Assembly: GCF_013340285.1 (NCBI RefSeq)
Contig: NZ_BLVO01000013.1
Span: 541,574 to 605,573, forward strand
Direction of reading: 5' to 3'
Source: Desulfovibrio subterraneus
Lineage (GTDB): Bacteria > Desulfobacterota > Desulfovibrionia > Desulfovibrionales > Desulfovibrionaceae
DNA: 64,000 nt
Under the pieces are notes generated by a model that was given only the letters and a program-made list of their open reading frames with translations, ran no database searches and was not told where the DNA came from. How positions within the stretch are numbered: the stretch's first letter is position 1; each line of letters begins with the position of its first letter. The position numbers and the translations under genes are program-made. Positions 43,543-52,310 of this stretch are shown in pieces.

Positions 43543-44925
43543 ATGGATGCATACAAGGAGTTCCAGGGTAAAACTCTGGACGGCGCCATCGAAGCGGCTT
43601 GCAGCTACTTCAATAGCGCACGGGAAAAACTTGAAATAGAGATCGTAAACGACGCAAAGACCGGGATTTTCGGTCTGGTCGGCGCCAAAAAGGCGAAGAT
43701 TCGCGCCCGCCGTATGCAGGTTGCGTTTGATAGCAGTGTGTTGAATGGTTCCACCCCCGCCCCGGAAAACTCTGGCCGCGACCGTAAGAAGTCTGCGGAA
43801 GGCAGAGAAGACAAGGGCCCGCGTGAAGATCGCAGACCGCGTGATGACCGCAAGCCCCGGGATAAGGGCAAGGAGCAGGCAGCCAAGTCGGAAGACAGCG
43901 CCCGCCAGCCCGAAGCTGCTTCTGAACAGAAGGAGCGCAAAGGCGGACAGCGTGACCAGAGGCCGGCACGACGTGATGAGCGCCGTGAAGACGGCAGAAG
44001 CGAACGCCGTGAAGAACGCAAGGACGACCGCCGCGATCGCAGGGAAGAACGTGCCGAAGACGGTGAAAGCCGTCAGGACCGCAAGCCCGGCGAGAGAAAG
44101 CGTGGCGATTCCCGTTCCGACAAGCCGAGAAACAACCGTCCCCCCAAGCGTGCCAATGATGGGGAATCTACTGCCTCCATATCGGAAGAGCAGGAAGGTG
44201 TGGAACGCGAGAGTTCATCTTCTGAAGAGGAACGTCGTTCTGCAAACCGTCGCACCCGCGGCGGACGCCGCCGTACCCGTGGCGGACGCGGCCGCGGTCG
44301 CAAGGAAGAGGGCGCATCGGCAGATGCTTCTGCAGATCAGGCCGATGTTACCAATCTGAACGACGCCCCGCCGGCCGACTTCGATACTTCCTTCGACGAA
44401 GATATGATGGAAGACATCTCCGCCGAGCCCATGCCTGAGGCCAATCTTGCCGAACTGGACCAGGATAAGCTCATCGAGGTGGTAAACGGCGTTGTAAACA
44501 AGCTCATTACTCCGGTGATCGGCGAGACCCCCGTGTCTGCAGCCATCGAGGAGAACCGGGTGAAGGTGACCATCTCCAGCGGAGACAACTCCGGCCTGCT
44601 GATCGGTCGCGAAGGGCAGACTCTGGCAGCCTTCCAGTATCTGACCAACCGCATCGTGGCCAAGGAAATGGGCGTTGCCGTTCGTGTCCAGCTGGATACC
44701 GGTGATTACCGTGAACGGCAGGACGACAAACTGCGCGAAATAGCCCTGCATCTTGCCGACAAGGCCAAGACGCTTGGAAAGCCGCAGTCCACCCGTCCGC
44801 TCAGTTCCTACCATCGGCGTATAGTGCACCTTGCCCTGCAGGGCGATGATGACATACAGACCCGCAGCAAGGGCGATGGCCCGCTGAAAAGGGTGATCAT
44901 CGGCCGCAAGCGCAAGAGCGCCTAG
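43543..44925 (+). CDS. khpB: RNA-binding protein KhpB (Jag) with long charged linker
   Basis: Jag/KhpB is a cytosolic RNA-binding protein usually beside yidC. Residues 1-56 are the Jag-N domain ([17 protein letters not shown]...[14 protein letters not shown]). A KH domain lies near 325-385 ([20 protein letters not shown]) and an R3H domain near 390-445 ([15 protein letters not shown]). Between them sits an extraordinary linker of about 250 residues, almost all Arg, Asp, Glu and Lys, then Arg-Gly repeats ([18 protein letters not shown]). This resembles RG-rich RNA-binding tails. The family normally has a much shorter linker. GAGGTG precedes the ATG. Confidence 0.93.
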   Translation: MDAYKEFQGKTLDGAIEAACSYFNSAREKLEIEIVNDAKTGIFGLVGAKKAKIRARRMQVAFDSSVLNGSTPAPENSGRDRKKSAEGREDKGPREDRRPRDDRKPRDKGKEQAAKSEDSARQPEAASEQKERKGGQRDQRPARRDERREDGRSERREERKDDRRDRREERAEDGESRQDRKPGERKRGDSRSDKPRNNRPPKRANDGESTASISEEQEGVERESSSSEEERRSANRRTRGGRRRTRGGRGRGRKEEGASADASADQADVTNLNDAPPADFDTSFDEDMMEDISAEPMPEANLAELDQDKLIEVVNGVVNKLITPVIGETPVSAAIEENRVKVTISSGDNSGLLIGREGQTLAAFQYLTNRIVAKEMGVAVRVQLDTGDYRERQDDKLREIALHLADKAKTLGKPQSTRPLSSYHRRIVHLALQGDDDIQTRSKGDGPLKRVIIGRKRKSA

Positions 44926-44945
44926 CGCAACCGCAGATGAATGCA

Positions 44946-44974
44946 AAAGGAGGCTCTCTGAGCCTCCTTTTTTC
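44946..44974 (+). terminator. Terminator after khpB
   Basis: AAAGGAGGCTC pairs with GAGCCTCCTTT around three bases and runs into T. mnmE starts 55 bases later and may rely on read-through or a weak promoter. Confidence 0.88.
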
Positions 44975-45028
44975 TTGAACAGCACCAAACAGCTTGCCCC
45001 TCCGCAAGGGCGGGGCTACACAACCGGT

Positions 45029-46399
45029 ATGCATCATTCAGACACCATTGCCGCCATCGCCACTCCTCTCGGACAGGGGGGAATAGGCATCATCAGAATA
45101 AGCGGACCGGACGCCGCCGCCATCTTGCAGCGCCTCTTCCGCTCTTCATCCGCCTCCTTTGCCGGATTCCGTCCACGCTTCATGCACCATGGGCGCATTG
45201 CGGATGCATCCGGCGAGTTGCTTGATGACGTGCTGGCCGTGCATATGCCGGGGCCTCGCACCTTTACGGGTGAAGATGTGGTTGAGATTCATTGTCATGG
45301 CGGGCCTGCCATTGTTTCCGCCGTGCTGGAGGCTGTCTTTGCCTGCGGAGGGCGTGCGGCCGATGCGGGTGAATTTACCAAGCGCGCCTTTCTGAACGGC
45401 AGAATGGATCTGACACAGGCCGAAGCCGTGGCAGAGATGATTGCCGCACCCGTTAAGAGCGGTGTGCGCCTGGCACAGGCCAAATTGGACGGCATGCTGG
45501 GCCGTCGCATTGCCGAGCTGCGCGGGCGCCTTGAGCTTGTGCGTATGAAGCTGTGCGTGGCTGTGGATTTTCCTGAAGAGGATATTGAGTGCCTGAGTCC
45601 GGAAGAGTTTCTGGACGATATTGCATCGGTTCGTGAAGCCTTGGCGGAACTGCTGCGCAATTACGAGCGCGCCCGCTGCTGGCGCGAGGGGGTGCTGGTG
45701 GTGCTGGCCGGGCAGGTCAATGCCGGCAAGTCCAGCCTCATGAACGGCCTTCTGGGCCGCACGCGCGCCATAGTCACGGATATTCCCGGTACCACGCGCG
45801 ATTTTCTGGAAGAACAGCTGAGTTTTGAGGGGCTGCCTGTCCGTCTTGTGGATACGGCCGGTCTTCGCGAGACTGGTGATATTGTCGAGCAGGAAGGCGT
45901 GCGCATAAGCCGCGATCTTGCTTCGCAGGCTGATCTGGTGCTGCTGGTTGTGGACGCCCGCACCGGCGTCGGTCATGCCGAAGAAGAGCTTGTTGCCTCT
46001 GTGGGGGCGGACAGGGTCATGGTGGTGCTGAACAAGACCGATCTGGTGGAAACGATTCCTGTCGTGCCGCAGGGCTGTGCGTATGTGGCAGTCTCCGCGA
46101 AAAAGGGCGAAGGGCTGGATACGCTGGTGGGCATGGCGCGTGCGCATGTGCTTTCCCGGCGGGAAGGCGGCGAACCCGAGTCCGGTGACCTTGTCCCCAA
46201 CCTCCGGCAGAGCAGGGCACTACGCGATGCACAGGACGAGCTTGAGCACCTGCAGCAGGATATACGATTGCAACTGCCCTACGACATTCTCGGGGTACGT
46301 CTTGAGGCCGCCTGCGCCATCCTTTCAGAGATTACAGGCGAAACCACGCCGGATGACATTCTGAACAAGATCTTCGAGAGTTTCTGTATCGGCAAGTAG
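45029..46399 (+). CDS. mnmE: tRNA uridine-5-carboxymethylaminomethyl modification GTPase MnmE
   Basis: With MnmG, MnmE modifies U34 of certain tRNAs. The ATG at 45029 starts the typical [15 protein letters not shown]; an upstream TTG extension is rejected. The 456-residue protein has the formyl-THF-binding N-domain, a helical domain, and a G domain with P-loop GQVNAGKSS (228-236), switch TTRD, DTAG and NKTD. It ends in the invariant FCIGK, whose Cys is catalytic. It ends the rpmH cluster. Confidence 0.97.
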   Translation: MHHSDTIAAIATPLGQGGIGIIRISGPDAAAILQRLFRSSSASFAGFRPRFMHHGRIADASGELLDDVLAVHMPGPRTFTGEDVVEIHCHGGPAIVSAVLEAVFACGGRAADAGEFTKRAFLNGRMDLTQAEAVAEMIAAPVKSGVRLAQAKLDGMLGRRIAELRGRLELVRMKLCVAVDFPEEDIECLSPEEFLDDIASVREALAELLRNYERARCWREGVLVVLAGQVNAGKSSLMNGLLGRTRAIVTDIPGTTRDFLEEQLSFEGLPVRLVDTAGLRETGDIVEQEGVRISRDLASQADLVLLVVDARTGVGHAEEELVASVGADRVMVVLNKTDLVETIPVVPQGCAYVAVSAKKGEGLDTLVGMARAHVLSRREGGEPESGDLVPNLRQSRALRDAQDELEHLQQDIRLQLPYDILGVRLEAACAILSEITGETTPDDILNKIFESFCIGK

Positions 46400-46512
46400 T
46401 GCCGAATCACCAGGCGGAGCGTCTCTTGTGCAACGGGGCGCAGTTCTGTTCCTCCGGACAGGGTAACCGGCTTCGCCATTTCTTTTCAGTGGTTTGAATA
46501 CTATCGGCGGAT

Positions 46513-46526
46513 GTGACATATGTCAC
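46513..46526 (+). promoter_or_regulatory. Perfect Crp/Fnr-type palindrome
   Basis: GTGACATATGTCAC is an exact 14-bp palindrome within TGTGA-N6-TCACG, matching the half-sites bound by CRP/FNR-family regulators. It lies 49 bases before the start of the ferredoxin operon. A Crp/Fnr-family activator such as an HcpR-type nitrosative-stress regulator is possible, but the regulator cannot be named from sequence. Confidence 0.65.
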
Positions 46527-46574
46527 GGACGCCGTTTTTTCTATCGTCTACCATGAACACTACAAGGAGTATCC

Positions 46575-47231
46575 ATGTCCGCACCTGCTGTATCTCCATA
46601 TGAAATCACGGTCTGCCGCGGCATGCAGGCTGAGACGAACTGCCGTTTCGCCATGAAGACGGCTGCCGGATTCGGCGAACGCCTTGAGCAGGCCGTGCAG
46701 CAAAGCGGGTGGCCCGCCTTTTTGCGTAATGCTATCACCGGCCCGCTGCTGCACCATCATGCCTTTCGCATTGCTCTGGCTGCCTGTCCCAATGGCTGCT
46801 CACGGCCTCACGTGGCGGATATCGGTATCATCCGGGCCTGTACCCCCCTGCTGGATTCCGAGGCTTGTTCGTGCTGTGGCATCTGCTACAAGGTGTGTCC
46901 CGACAGAGCCATAACCATGGAACGGCAGGGACCTGTAATCGACCACGCCAAGTGCATGCAGTGCGGCATGTGCGTAGCCAAGTGCAGCGAGCGGGCCTTG
47001 AGCTGTCATGAAGACGGCTACCGCATCGTGCTTGGCGGCAAGCTGGGCCGCCATCCCCGTCTGGCAACGGAAATTGGCGGCGTGCACGGCGAGCAGCATG
47101 TGCTTGCGGTTGTTACGGGATGCCTTGAAATCTACATGCGTGAGTATCGTAAAGGGCTTCGGTTCGGCGTGCTTGTGGAAGAGCTTGGCGAACGTCTGGA
47201 TGAAGAATTGGCAGTATTGATGGGAAAATAA
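46575..47231 (+). CDS. Sulfite-reductase-like iron-sulfur protein with two ferredoxin clusters
   Basis: A 218-residue cytosolic redox protein. The N-terminal part looks like a reduced nitrite/sulfite reductase module: VCRG...TNCRFAMK (Cys14, Cys23) and ACPNGCSRPHVADIG (Cys71, Cys75), the latter resembling the second siroheme-Fe4S cysteine pair. A 2[4Fe-4S] ferredoxin follows, with Cys98/101/104/108 and Cys127/130/133/137. The fusion resembles small anaerobic sulfite reductase-like proteins in sulfate reducers. Spacing of the first cysteine pair is longer than the usual C-x5-C, so siroheme binding is uncertain. AAGGAG precedes the ATG. It is three bases from the polyferredoxin gene; together they may pass electrons from the membrane to a sulfite- or nitrite-type reductase. 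Confidence 0.8.
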   Translation: MSAPAVSPYEITVCRGMQAETNCRFAMKTAAGFGERLEQAVQQSGWPAFLRNAITGPLLHHHAFRIALAACPNGCSRPHVADIGIIRACTPLLDSEACSCCGICYKVCPDRAITMERQGPVIDHAKCMQCGMCVAKCSERALSCHEDGYRIVLGGKLGRHPRLATEIGGVHGEQHVLAVVTGCLEIYMREYRKGLRFGVLVEELGERLDEELAVLMGK

Positions 47232-47234
47232 ACT

Positions 47235-48617
47235 ATGCATGAATCCCCGGTTACGGAAATCAGTAAGGAAAGTGTCCCTGGTGAACCCGCTGCTCCCCCT
47301 GTAATGGGGGGGGCGCTTCTTGCTGTACCCGTGCTGGGGCTTGTGTTGCTGGGAGCGCACTCCCTGCGGGCAGGGACCATGTGGGACCTGTTTGCGGTGC
47401 TTACCGTGGCGGGGTTGTGCCTGAGCCGTCTGGCATGGACACGGATAGTGGCCGCTGCCGTCCTTTTGTGGGGCTGCCTTGTCTGGGTCAAGACCGGCAT
47501 GGATTTCGTCCAGATGCGCATGATGCTGGGACTTCCGTGGGTGCGCCTTGCATGGATACTGGGCGGGGTAACCGCGTTCTCCCTGCTCGGGGCCTTGCTG
47601 CTGCTCTCTCCCCGCGCTGTACGGCGTTTTAACGAGCGGCAGGATGCGGCAGTGCCGCAGGCCGTAGCCTTTTTGCTTACAGCCGTGCTGCTGTGGATAT
47701 GCCGTGAAAAGGCGACCCGTATACCGTTGCTGCTGGCAGACCGATTTGTCCCCGGAAGCGGGGTGCTGGAAATAGCCCTGATTGCCCTTTATGCTGCCGT
47801 TGCATGCGGCTGGCTGCTGGATCGCAAGAAGGCCCGCAAGGCCCGCTCCTTCATCTGGGCCATGTTCTCGGCCGTCTTTTTCGGGCAGCTGGCCCTCGGC
47901 CTTGCCGGTGTTGAACGTCTGCTCATGACAGGCGCTTTGCATTTGCCTGTTCCCGCCCTCATCATTGCCGGACCGTTGTTCCGCGGCGACGGTTTCTTCA
48001 TGCTCATCATGTTTGCGGTATCTGTTCTGCTGGTCGGTTCTGCGTGGTGCAGTCATCTGTGCTATATAGGTGCGTGGGATGACCGCCTGAGCCGCATGCA
48101 TCACGGCGCGCCTCAACCTCTGCCGTACTGGGCTGCGAAGTTCCGCTGGCTTGTGGCCGTTCTGGTTTTTGCCACCGCTCTGGGGATGCGCTTTGCAGGA
48201 GTGCCGATCTTTACTGCGGTATGGCTGGCTGCCATGTTCGGCATGCTCGGCGTGGCGGTGATGGTCTTTTTCAGTTCCCGTTCGGGTTCCATGGTTCACT
48301 GTTCCGCTTTCTGCCCGCTCGGTCTTGCGGGGAACGTGTTCAGCCGTATTTCTCCGTGGCGACTGGCAATTAATGACCGTTGCACCCGTTGTGGTGCCTG
48401 CAAGCGGGTGTGCCGTTACAATGCCCTTGATGATGCGGCCTTGGAGAAGGGCAGACCCGCCTTGAGCTGCTCTTTGTGCCGCGACTGTACAACGGTATGC
48501 ACGCACGGGGCTATGGAACTGCGCTTTCCTTTTCTTTCGCCCCGTGCTGCCGAGCGGACCTTTGTGACGGTGGTGGTCACACTGCACGCGGTGTTTTTTG
48601 CTGTGGCCCGTATGTAA
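47235..48617 (+). CDS. Membrane-bound polyferredoxin (NapH/NosR-like)
   Basis: A 460-residue inner-membrane electron carrier with about nine to ten helices. Two cytosolic-face cysteine pairs of the Fer4_5 type (CSHLCYIGAWD at 272-276; CSAFCPLGL at 356-360) are followed by two 4Fe-4S ferredoxin motifs (Cys383/386/389/393 and Cys412/415/418/422) and a final helix. Such proteins move electrons between quinol and soluble ferredoxins. It follows the siroheme-like ferredoxin by three bases and is likely controlled by the Crp/Fnr-type palindrome upstream. Confidence 0.85.
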   Translation: MHESPVTEISKESVPGEPAAPPVMGGALLAVPVLGLVLLGAHSLRAGTMWDLFAVLTVAGLCLSRLAWTRIVAAAVLLWGCLVWVKTGMDFVQMRMMLGLPWVRLAWILGGVTAFSLLGALLLLSPRAVRRFNERQDAAVPQAVAFLLTAVLLWICREKATRIPLLLADRFVPGSGVLEIALIALYAAVACGWLLDRKKARKARSFIWAMFSAVFFGQLALGLAGVERLLMTGALHLPVPALIIAGPLFRGDGFFMLIMFAVSVLLVGSAWCSHLCYIGAWDDRLSRMHHGAPQPLPYWAAKFRWLVAVLVFATALGMRFAGVPIFTAVWLAAMFGMLGVAVMVFFSSRSGSMVHCSAFCPLGLAGNVFSRISPWRLAINDRCTRCGACKRVCRYNALDDAALEKGRPALSCSLCRDCTTVCTHGAMELRFPFLSPRAAERTFVTVVVTLHAVFFAVARM

Positions 48618-48723
48618 CCCCGTATAGGAGTGTTCTGAAAAGGCTTTACGCTACTGGATGCTTGTTGTAATAATGGCGGCCGTCCTTGGTGCCTGCATGG
48701 CTTGAGAGTATGAACGCCAACAA

Positions 48724-49347
48724 ATGAATATGAGAAAAATTCCAGAGCGATACAAACGTAAAATTACCAAGGATGAGATAAACGAATTGCCCCTTTACCG
48801 CTTTGAGGGGCAGGTGGAACTGGTACGGACGGAAGAAGAACTCGCTGCAGCAGTGCAGCGTATGCGGCAGGAGAACCTGCTCGGTTTTGACACCGAAACG
48901 CGTCCCACTTTCAGGAAGGGTAAAATAAACCTGCCTTCGCTGGTACAATTTGCCTGTAGTGATGTTGTCTATCTCATTCAGCTTAACTGGCTCCCCCTGA
49001 CTGAATCTGTCAAAGACCTGCTTGCCGACGCTGCAATAGTGAAAACCGGTGTGGCTGTCCGAGACGATATTAAGGACCTGCAGAGACTGTCCTTTTTCGA
49101 AGATGCCGGGGTGTTGGATTTGGGAGAGGTTGCCCGTTCCATTGGATTGGAAACGCACGGGCTTCGCAATCTTGCAGCAAACCTTCTGGATGTGCGGATT
49201 TCAAAGGGAGCACAGTGCTCCAACTGGGCGAGCCGGGAGTTGACCACGCAGCAGATTCAGTATGCTGCAACGGATGCGTGGATCAGCAGAGAGATTCATC
49301 TTCGTATGGAGTCTCTTGGGTTCCTCACTATTCCGCAACATGTGTAA
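48724..49347 (+). CDS. DEDD-family 3'-5' exonuclease
   Basis: A 207-residue single-domain exonuclease of the RNase D/WRN type. The motifs LLGFDTETR (Asp56, Glu58), VAVRDDIKDLQ, and YAATDAWISREI complete the DEDD set with the tyrosine that marks the DEDDy subclass. It lacks the HRDC domain of full-length RNase D, so it is closer to small orphan RNase D-like proteins. Substrate (DNA or RNA) is not decided by sequence. The ribosome-binding site is weak; a second ATG two codons later is possible. The preceding gap 48618-48723 holds nothing recognisable. Confidence 0.85.
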   Translation: MNMRKIPERYKRKITKDEINELPLYRFEGQVELVRTEEELAAAVQRMRQENLLGFDTETRPTFRKGKINLPSLVQFACSDVVYLIQLNWLPLTESVKDLLADAAIVKTGVAVRDDIKDLQRLSFFEDAGVLDLGEVARSIGLETHGLRNLAANLLDVRISKGAQCSNWASRELTTQQIQYAATDAWISREIHLRMESLGFLTIPQHV

Positions 49348-49378
49348 CCTGCTTGTCATGATGCCTGTGCATGGTGAC

Positions 49379-49416
49379 AAAAAAGGCCGAAACGGTGACG
49401 TTTCGGCCTTTTTTGT
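49379..49416 (+). terminator. Terminator after exonuclease gene
   Basis: AAAAGGCCGAAAC pairs with GTTTCGGCCTTTT around a six-base loop; a T-run follows. Confidence 0.9.
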
Positions 49417-49503
49417 TGTTTTTGTTTACCGTTTGCAGAAAATGGGGAACTAGTGATAATCATTGAACATGCAAAGGAAAATTGGCGAGTTTTGCATTGC
49501 GGT

Positions 49504-49530
49504 TTGTCAAATGTCACACACATGTAACGC
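49504..49530 (+). promoter_or_regulatory. Candidate Pho box upstream of phoB
   Basis: TTTGTCAAATGT followed by CACACACATGTAAC repeats an 11-bp spaced TGTCA/CATGT pattern, similar to PhoB direct repeats, about 70 bases before phoB. Autoregulation by PhoB would fit. The match is loose. Confidence 0.3.
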
Positions 49531-49593
49531 AGTCTGCACATGTCCGTCACGGGCTGGTGGTTTATCTGCTCTCGTACCAACGGAGGGAATTGA

Positions 49594-50283
49594 ATGACCA
49601 AGGAAAAGATTCTCGTTGTCGAGGATGATGAAGATATCCTTCAGCTCCTTACGTTTACGTTCGAGTCCGCAGGGTTCGAAGTGCGCACTGCTTCCACAGG
49701 ACGCGAGGGCGTGACCAAGGCATCGAACTTCAGACCGGATCTCGTCCTTCTCGACCTCATGCTCCCCGGAATGAGCGGCCTTGACGTGTGCAAGGAGCTG
49801 CGCCGGAATCCGGAACTGGCAGCAGTGCCCGTTATCATGCTCACGGCACGCGGAGAAGAGGTGGACCGTATTGTGGGATTGGAGCTGGGAGCCGACGACT
49901 ACATTGTCAAACCGTTCAGCCCCCGCGAGCTGGTTCTGCGGATCAATGCCGTGCTGCGGCGCACCAGAGGGGCCGAAGAGCAGGTTTCCCGCACCCACTT
50001 CGGCATGGACGGCCTTTCCATCGACATGGACGCCCACAGGGTGGAGATCGACGGAGAAGAAGCCGTGCTTACGGCGACTGAGTTCAAGCTGCTTACAGAA
50101 CTGCTCAAAAACAAGGGAAGAGTCCGCACCCGTGATCAGCTCCTGAACACGGTGTGGGGCTATGAATTTGAAGGCTACGCCCGGACTGTCGATACCCATG
50201 TGCGGAGATTGAGACAGAAAATCGGCAGCTATGCGGATTACATAGAAACCATCAGGGGTGTCGGCTACCGGTTCAAGGAATAG
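49594..50283 (+). CDS. phoB: PhoB-type response regulator
   Basis: An OmpR-family regulator, 229 residues. The receiver has the acidic pair DDE, Asp54 (LVLLDLMLPG) and Lys in IVKPFSPREL. The winged-helix C-terminal domain includes LTATEFKLLTELLKNKGRVRTRDQLL (quoted as landmark LTATEFKLL) and ARTVDTHVRRLRQKIG. GGAGGG precedes the ATG. Adjacent pstB and phoU make phosphate-starvation control the likely role. The PhoR kinase is not next to it. Confidence 0.88.
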   Translation: MTKEKILVVEDDEDILQLLTFTFESAGFEVRTASTGREGVTKASNFRPDLVLLDLMLPGMSGLDVCKELRRNPELAAVPVIMLTARGEEVDRIVGLELGADDYIVKPFSPRELVLRINAVLRRTRGAEEQVSRTHFGMDGLSIDMDAHRVEIDGEEAVLTATEFKLLTELLKNKGRVRTRDQLLNTVWGYEFEGYARTVDTHVRRLRQKIGSYADYIETIRGVGYRFKE

Positions 50284-50322
50284 CCGATTCTCCGCCCAAG
50301 ACTCGCCTTATTGGACAAACGC

Positions 50323-51072
50323 ATGAAGATGTACTCCAAAGACCTGAATTTCTACTACGGTGACTTTCAGGCACTGCACGGTGTCAATCTGGAGTTTGCA
50401 AAAAACCAGGTTACCGCGCTGATCGGCCCCTCCGGCTGTGGCAAGTCCACATACCTGCGGTGCCTGAACCGCATGAATGATCTCATTCCGATTTCCCGTG
50501 TGGAAGGAGTGATCATGCTGGAAGGTATGAATATTTATGACTCGAAAGTGGACGTGGTGGAACTGCGCCGCCGCGTGGGCATGGTCTTTCAGAAGCCCAA
50601 CCCCTTTCCGAAGACCATTTTCGAGAACGTGGCCTACGGGCTGCGCGTGAACGGCGTGAAGGATAAAACCTATCTTGCCGACAAGGTGGAAGAAAGCCTG
50701 CGCCATGCCGCCCTGTGGGAAGAAGTGAAGGATCGCCTGCACTCATCGGCACTGGGACTTTCAGGCGGTCAGCAGCAGCGTCTGTGCATTGCACGCGCGC
50801 TTGCCGTTGAACCCGAGGTGCTGCTCATGGATGAACCCGCATCTGCGCTGGACCCCATTGCCACCCAGAAGATTGAAGAACTTATCCACAGTTTGAAGAA
50901 GAACTACACAATCATCATTGTCACACACAGCATGCAGCAGGCCGCGCGTGTTTCGGATGTGACCGCCTTCTTCTACATGGGCCGCCTCATTGAAGTGGGC
51001 GATACGGAAAGAATGTTCACACGTCCCGGCAACAAGCAGACTGAAGACTATATCACCGGCCGTTTCGGTTAG
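50323..51072 (+). CDS. pstB: Phosphate ABC transporter ATPase PstB
   Basis: The ATPase of the high-affinity phosphate importer, 249 residues: Walker [11 protein letters not shown]-loop [15 protein letters not shown], signature [14 protein letters not shown], Walker [14 protein letters not shown], all PstB-typical. The ATG at 50323 is used; a TTG four codons earlier is possible. No pstS, pstC or pstA is in the window, so the rest of the transporter is elsewhere. It is between phoB and phoU. Confidence 0.95.
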   Translation: MKMYSKDLNFYYGDFQALHGVNLEFAKNQVTALIGPSGCGKSTYLRCLNRMNDLIPISRVEGVIMLEGMNIYDSKVDVVELRRRVGMVFQKPNPFPKTIFENVAYGLRVNGVKDKTYLADKVEESLRHAALWEEVKDRLHSSALGLSGGQQQRLCIARALAVEPEVLLMDEPASALDPIATQKIEELIHSLKKNYTIIIVTHSMQQAARVSDVTAFFYMGRLIEVGDTERMFTRPGNKQTEDYITGRFG

Positions 51073-51080
51073 GAGACCAT

Positions 51081-51740
51081 ATGGAAACACATTTTCACTC
51101 ACAGCTTGACCACATGCGCGTCAAGGTTCTTGAGATGGCCGCGTATACGCAAAGAGCCATCGAGGATGCCTGCAAGTCACTCCTGACCCGTGACGGCGAC
51201 CTTGCTCAGAAAGTCATAGACGGCGATCAGATCATCAACCAGCTGGAATGCGAAATCGACGACCTGAGTCTTCGTCTGCTTGCGCTTGCCCAGCCCATGG
51301 CGGTTGACCTGCGTTCCATCGTCGGCATTACCCGCGTTTCGGTGAACCTCGAGCGCGTGGGGGATGAGGCCGTCAACATTGCCGAAAAGGCCATGTTTCT
51401 TGCCACCCGACCGCCCCTGCCGTTTCACGATCAGCTCAAGGAGCTGAGTGATACTGCACTGGATATGTTCCGCGCTGCCATTACCGCATTCCGCGAAGGC
51501 GATCCTGACCTTGGCCGCGATATCTGCCGTTGGGATAGCCAGTGCAACGCGCAGGACGTGCAGGTCATCAAGGACCTCGTCAACTACATGAACAGCGAGA
51601 CGCCAGCCGTGGAGCGGGCCGTGAACACCATTCTTACCTCCCGCAGCCTTGAGCGGGTGGGGGATCTTTCCACCAACATTGCCGAGGCGGTTGTGTTCAT
51701 AGTGGAAGGGGTGAGCATCAAGCATCGCATTTGCCGTTAG
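51081..51740 (+). CDS. phoU: Phosphate signalling protein PhoU
   Basis: A 219-residue all-helical negative regulator linking PstB to PhoR/PhoB. It has two PhoU repeats, each with the metal-binding E/D-rich signature: RVGDEAVNIAE (repeat 1) and RVGDLSTNIAE (repeat 2). AGGAG precedes the ATG eight bases after pstB. A terminator follows. Confidence 0.95.
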   Translation: METHFHSQLDHMRVKVLEMAAYTQRAIEDACKSLLTRDGDLAQKVIDGDQIINQLECEIDDLSLRLLALAQPMAVDLRSIVGITRVSVNLERVGDEAVNIAEKAMFLATRPPLPFHDQLKELSDTALDMFRAAITAFREGDPDLGRDICRWDSQCNAQDVQVIKDLVNYMNSETPAVERAVNTILTSRSLERVGDLSTNIAEAVVFIVEGVSIKHRICR

Positions 51741-51761
51741 TATTGATAGTCGGACTTTTGG

Positions 51762-51791
51762 ACGGCGTTCCCCGTGGAGCGCCGTTTTTTT
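51762..51791 (+). terminator. Terminator of phoB-pstB-phoU
   Basis: ACGGCGTTCC pairs (one G-T) with GGAGCGCCGT around CCGT, followed by seven T. Confidence 0.88.
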
Positions 51792-51883
51792 ATTTTTCAC
51801 CCCCTCTATGCAAGCGGTGTAAGCTTGAGTATATTCTTGGCTATTCATGAAAAGACCGTGTTAGCGGTATGAAGGAGACTATT

Positions 51884-52123
51884 ATGACCAAGACAGGCAA
51901 ACGCAAGGTTGAGCTGCCCATTACGGCTGCAGACGTACCTGCCATGCTGCGCCAGTTGGCGGAACAGGCCGAACAGGGCAAACTGGCCCTCGGCGGCAAG
52001 GAAATCGAGGTTGACGAGTACGACACTTTTTCCGTGTCTTTCCGTCAGACCAAGAACGGTATGCGCCTTCGCGTGAAGGTGAAGTACGGCAAGTCCGGAC
52101 AGGATGACGATTCCGACGATTAG
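51884..52123 (+). CDS. Small amphi-Trp domain-like protein
   Basis: A 79-residue acidic-tailed cytosolic protein. AAGGAG lies before the ATG at 51884. It begins KRKVELPITAADVPAMLRQLAEQAEQGKLALGG (landmarks VELPITAADVPAMLRQLAE and GKLALGG), then VDEYDTFSVSFRQ and MRLRVKVKYG, the strand-helix-strand pattern of amphi-Trp-type small domains. It ends in DDDSDD. Function unknown. It is isolated between two terminators, so it has its own promoter in 51792-51870. Confidence 0.65.
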   Translation: MTKTGKRKVELPITAADVPAMLRQLAEQAEQGKLALGGKEIEVDEYDTFSVSFRQTKNGMRLRVKVKYGKSGQDDDSDD

Positions 52124-52151
52124 TCGTCGCCGAATATATATTCCTTTGCAG

Positions 52152-52183
52152 AAAGCACTCCGCAAGCGCGGAGTGCTTTTTTT
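52152..52183 (+). terminator. Terminator after amphi-Trp gene
   Basis: AAAGCACTCCGC and GCGGAGTGCTTT pair around AAGC, followed by T-run. Confidence 0.92.
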
Positions 52184-52310
52184 ATGCTTCGTATCTGCCG
52201 CAGCGGAACGGAACGTCTACGCAAGTTGCTGTTTCGTTATCATGGACAGTTCCGTAAATATGCTCTTTATGGTATACGCTACGACAGCACTCTACTGAGA
52301 GGAGCAGGTT

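Noticed and set aside
46800-48587. 595-codon - strand open frame opposite the ferredoxin genes
   Set aside because: Low-complexity and antisense to proteins with intact cysteine motifs.
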